Below, piece by piece: positions 62,067-64,000 of a stretch of 64,000 bases of DNA. Position numbers and translations under genes: made by a program. Under the pieces are notes generated by a model, which worked only from the letters and a program-made list of their open reading frames with translations, did no database searches and was not told where the DNA came from. Within the stretch, counting starts at the first letter, position 1. Each line of letters starts with the position of its first letter. Source of the DNA: Sediminispirochaeta smaragdinae DSM 11293 (GTDB lineage: Bacteria > Spirochaetota > Spirochaetia > DSM-16054 > Sediminispirochaetaceae). The stretch covers positions 496,001 to 560,000 of the forward strand of contig NC_014364.1 of assembly GCF_000143985.1 (NCBI RefSeq), read 5' to 3'.

Positions 62067-62948
62067 TTATTCTTTAACCGATAAGCTTACCCCCGAAAGG
62101 ACCAATACGCTTCCAATCGCAAGGGGCATAGTTATCTCTTCGCCAAGGAGGACCATACCAAAAAAGAGGGCGGAGATCGGTTCGAGATTCATGAAGATGG
62201 CCGATTTGCTGGGGCCTATTTTGCTGATTCCGTAATAGTAGAAAACGTGGGCCACTCCGGCGGCTCCGATGCTCATGTAAAGGAGTCCGGCCCAGGCCGA
62301 GGGAGAAGCCGAAAAAACACGGGGAAGACCACCCTCGAGAAAAGCGGGAATCGCCAGAAGCAGGGCTCCGAAAAAGCTGCTGTACATGATGGCTGGCAAT
62401 GGCGGAAAACTCTTAAGAACATGCTTCCCCGCGAAAGAGTACGCCGCCCAGCTGAAGACGCAACCGATCATAAAGAGTTCTCCCTTGCCGGGAGGAGTAC
62501 GAAAGAGTGACGGGGGATCTCCTTCGGAAATTACGATCGCGGCTCCGAGGAAGGCGAGAATGAGCGCCAGAGGGAAGAGTTTCTGATGCTTTTCTTTATA
62601 GATAATCGCAGAAATCATTGCCACCACTGCCGGAGTCATTGCTATGATGACAGCACTCCTGCCGGCACTGACAGTAGCAAGAGCGGAAAATAGAAAGACA
62701 TTGAAGAGGGCCACTCCTGTCATCCCCGCGGCGATTAAGGCGGGAAGTATGTTTTTCTCAGGCTTCGGCAGCTTTCCCCCTCGAATTCTGAGAAAAAGAG
62801 CAAGCAGTGTCGTCGTAACCACAAATCTGACAAAGGCTGCCGATATCGGCGGCATCTCCGCCGATACCACGCGTCCCGCAACTAAGGCTCCTCCCCAAAG
62901 CATCGGGGCGGCGAAAAGCGCCAATACAGCAGTTTTCTTTGAATCCAT
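62067..62948 (-). CDS. EamA/DMT-superfamily transporter
   Basis: A 293-residue membrane protein with ten predicted helices arranged as two EamA repeats (about 5-135 and 150-285). Typical stretches are AAPMLWGGALVAGRVVSAEM and NLEPISALFFGMVLLGEEIT. It exports or imports a small metabolite (amino acids, sugars or related compounds in the family). The start at 62948 has GGAGAGG upstream; the longer reading upstream is not supported. The following 474 bases hold no complete gene. Confidence 0.85.
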   Translation of the reverse strand: MDSKKTAVLALFAAPMLWGGALVAGRVVSAEMPPISAAFVRFVVTTTLLALFLRIRGGKLPKPEKNILPALIAAGMTGVALFNVFLFSALATVSAGRSAVIIAMTPAVVAMISAIIYKEKHQKLFPLALILAFLGAAIVISEGDPPSLFRTPPGKGELFMIGCVFSWAAYSFAGKHVLKSFPPLPAIMYSSFFGALLLAIPAFLEGGLPRVFSASPSAWAGLLYMSIGAAGVAHVFYYYGISKIGPSKSAIFMNLEPISALFFGMVLLGEEITMPLAIGSVLVLSGVSLSVKE

Positions 62949-63422
62949 AGCCTCTCCACGCACAAAATTCGTTTTATGATCGCATTTCCGATAGCTGTTT
63001 TTGACACTTGTGAAACGAACAAGAAAAAAGTCACGGAAGCACTTAAAAAGTCTCGCACTTTTAGTTTTAGTCCTCAAGAGGGGCTTATGCAAGGGGTTCC
63101 TTGCTTATGAAATCATATGCCTTACGCAGGTCGGTATTCAAGTATCTTTTTGATCCCCATTTCGTACCTGCTCTATGCCTGAGCCTGGCAGCAACCGGCA
63201 TCAAAGCTGATTCCCCATCTGGGCCCTCGCCGTCTCCATCATCGTGAATATACTGCAGGCCGTGTTTTGATCGGGTTCAGGAGAATGTAAAAGAGTTGTG
63301 CCCTTTTCTTGGTCGGCTTATAATACTCCCAGGTCATTTTGTTGGTTATCTGCATGAATTTCGTGATGATAAAGTGAGTTATACACAATTTCTTTTTTGA
63401 GAATTTATTTGGAGTATTTTTC
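62949..63422. other. Intergenic stretch with short open fragments, no supported gene
   Basis: Contains a small hairpin GCAAGG-GGTT-CCTTGC (63089-63104). A 46-codon frame starts at ATG 63107, and there is a short plus-strand reading (FDRVQENVKELCPFLGRL). None has a convincing ribosome site or recognisable family. It may be the debris of an older gene. Composition becomes AT-richer towards the right. Confidence 0.4.
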
Positions 63423-64000
63423 ATGAAGCAACTGAGGCTCTTTTCCATAATAATTATGGTTCTATTTATACTATCATGTTCTACAATTCCTTATTCAGGA
63501 ATGGAGGTTATTTCAGAAACTGAAGGTTACAATTACTTTATTAGAAATAAAGAATCCAACTCTTTGATCATTTATATTAATGGAAGTGGATATAAATCAG
63601 TTTTAGGCTTACGAGATCATAATCATAAATGGACTGAAACAACCTTATCCAATCCTCTTTCTCAGCATTTCAGAGATAGTTATAATATCCTTATCCCTGA
63701 GAAATTAGATTTTTCTCCAGGAGAAATATATTTGGACAATCCTGAAGTATTGAGTAAGTCGACAGTCCAAGCTCTTGGGCTACGTTATTCTGGAAAAATT
63801 GACAGCTTCTTACGTAAGAACAATTTTGATGAGATTATTTTGATTGGAACCTCAGAAGGCGGAGCACTGTTACCATTCATTTATGAGAATCTGGAATATA
63901 AAAATGAAATTGACAAGATGGTGATTTGGAGTGGAGGAGGTCTTAGCCAACTGAAAGAGTTTCAAATCTTAAGAGATTCTTCTGTGGAAATGCCAGATCA
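63423..64000 (+). CDS. Lipoprotein with alpha/beta-hydrolase motif, cut by the right edge
   Basis: An open frame of 192 codons from ATG 63423 runs off the window without a stop. The N-terminus MKQLRLFSIIIMVLFILSCS is a lipoprotein signal with lipobox LSC at 17-19. Later LIGTSEGGALLPFIYEN contains GxSxGG, the nucleophile elbow of serine hydrolases. The protein is therefore likely an outer-surface or periplasmic lipid-anchored esterase or peptidase. GGAG lies upstream. Codons are much AT-richer than in the genes to the left, suggesting a different origin. Confidence 0.75.
   Translation, partial: MKQLRLFSIIIMVLFILSCSTIPYSGMEVISETEGYNYFIRNKESNSLIIYINGSGYKSVLGLRDHNHKWTETTLSNPLSQHFRDSYNILIPEKLDFSPGEIYLDNPEVLSKSTVQALGLRYSGKIDSFLRKNNFDEIILIGTSEGGALLPFIYENLEYKNEIDKMVIWSGGGLSQLKEFQILRDSSVEMPD

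Noticed and set aside
63107-63247. 46-codon frame MKSYALRRSVFKYLFDPHFV...
   Set aside because: No ribosome site, low-complexity Pro/Ser ending, and no family recognised.
1-64000. CRISPR arrays, tRNA, rRNA, prophage
   Set aside because: No regularly spaced repeats, no cloverleaf-like or rRNA segments and no phage structural genes were recognised by eye; a tRNAscan or CRISPR search would be decisive.

Overview
The window looks like a chromosomal segment of a free-living spirochaete close to Sediminispirochaeta/Spirochaeta. This rests on gene content and style, not on a database match. Exported proteins carry the spirochaete-type signal-peptide end followed by GGxQE, NGQKE or NGTRE. There are three methyl-accepting chemotaxis proteins, several two-component systems, c-di-GMP proteins (GGDEF, PilZ), and many carbohydrate and organic-acid transporters. 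Base composition is mixed, with visibly AT-richer patches near 28-30.4 kb and beyond 63.2 kb. No rRNA, tRNA or CRISPR array was seen.

Left part (1-13 kb): a sulfur-transport/redox operon (YeeE-like permease plus a thioredoxin-reductase-like flavoprotein fused to a degenerate thioredoxin fold); a small heat-shock gene behind a clear sigma-54 promoter; panE; two chemoreceptors; an acyltransferase; sugar and other MFS transporters; and a phosphoesterase.

Core finding (13-18.6 kb): a tightly overlapping six-gene minus-strand operon. It encodes a small exported protein, a NapH-type membrane ferredoxin, a membrane-anchored partner, a ferritin-like DUF2202 protein, a sensor histidine kinase and an NtrC-family sigma-54 activator. 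A GG-N10-GC promoter lies upstream, and two palindromes GGGAAA-N3-TTTCCC lie about 84 and 112 bases before the predicted transcription start. It resembles a self-activated, Zra-like envelope redox or metal-stress module, but its electron-transfer and ferritin-like cargo is unusual. The hsp20 promoter is almost identical, so the two may share sigma-54 control.

Middle (18.6-36.5 kb): a U32 protease-family/aminotransferase pair; a DUF3798-type ABC importer operon with hairpins in its leader and between genes; two decayed transposase genes; and an IclR-controlled tripartite tricarboxylate (TctABC) catabolic cluster with a beta-hydroxyacid dehydrogenase, a DapA-family lyase and an aminotransferase. 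The cluster has the look of an acquired island.

Right part (36.6-64 kb): a chemoreceptor with a long tether; trmH; an operon joining an SCP2-like protein, a duplicated iron alcohol dehydrogenase with a degenerate N-terminal half, and a TudS/DUF1722 fusion; a GntR regulator; a GGDEF protein; a SET-domain protein; an amino-acid ABC importer; a dCache two-component system split by a frameshift at a G5 run, next to a dicarboxylate/glutamate symporter; an MFS pump; an rRNA methyltransferase; a ferritin-VIT1 iron exporter; a large PAS histidine kinase; an SrkA-like kinase; a PilZ protein; a DJ-1 protein; an EamA transporter; and a truncated lipoprotein hydrolase at the right edge. A 22-bp intergenic repeat occurs four times (3.6, twice at 5.6, and 43.2 kb).
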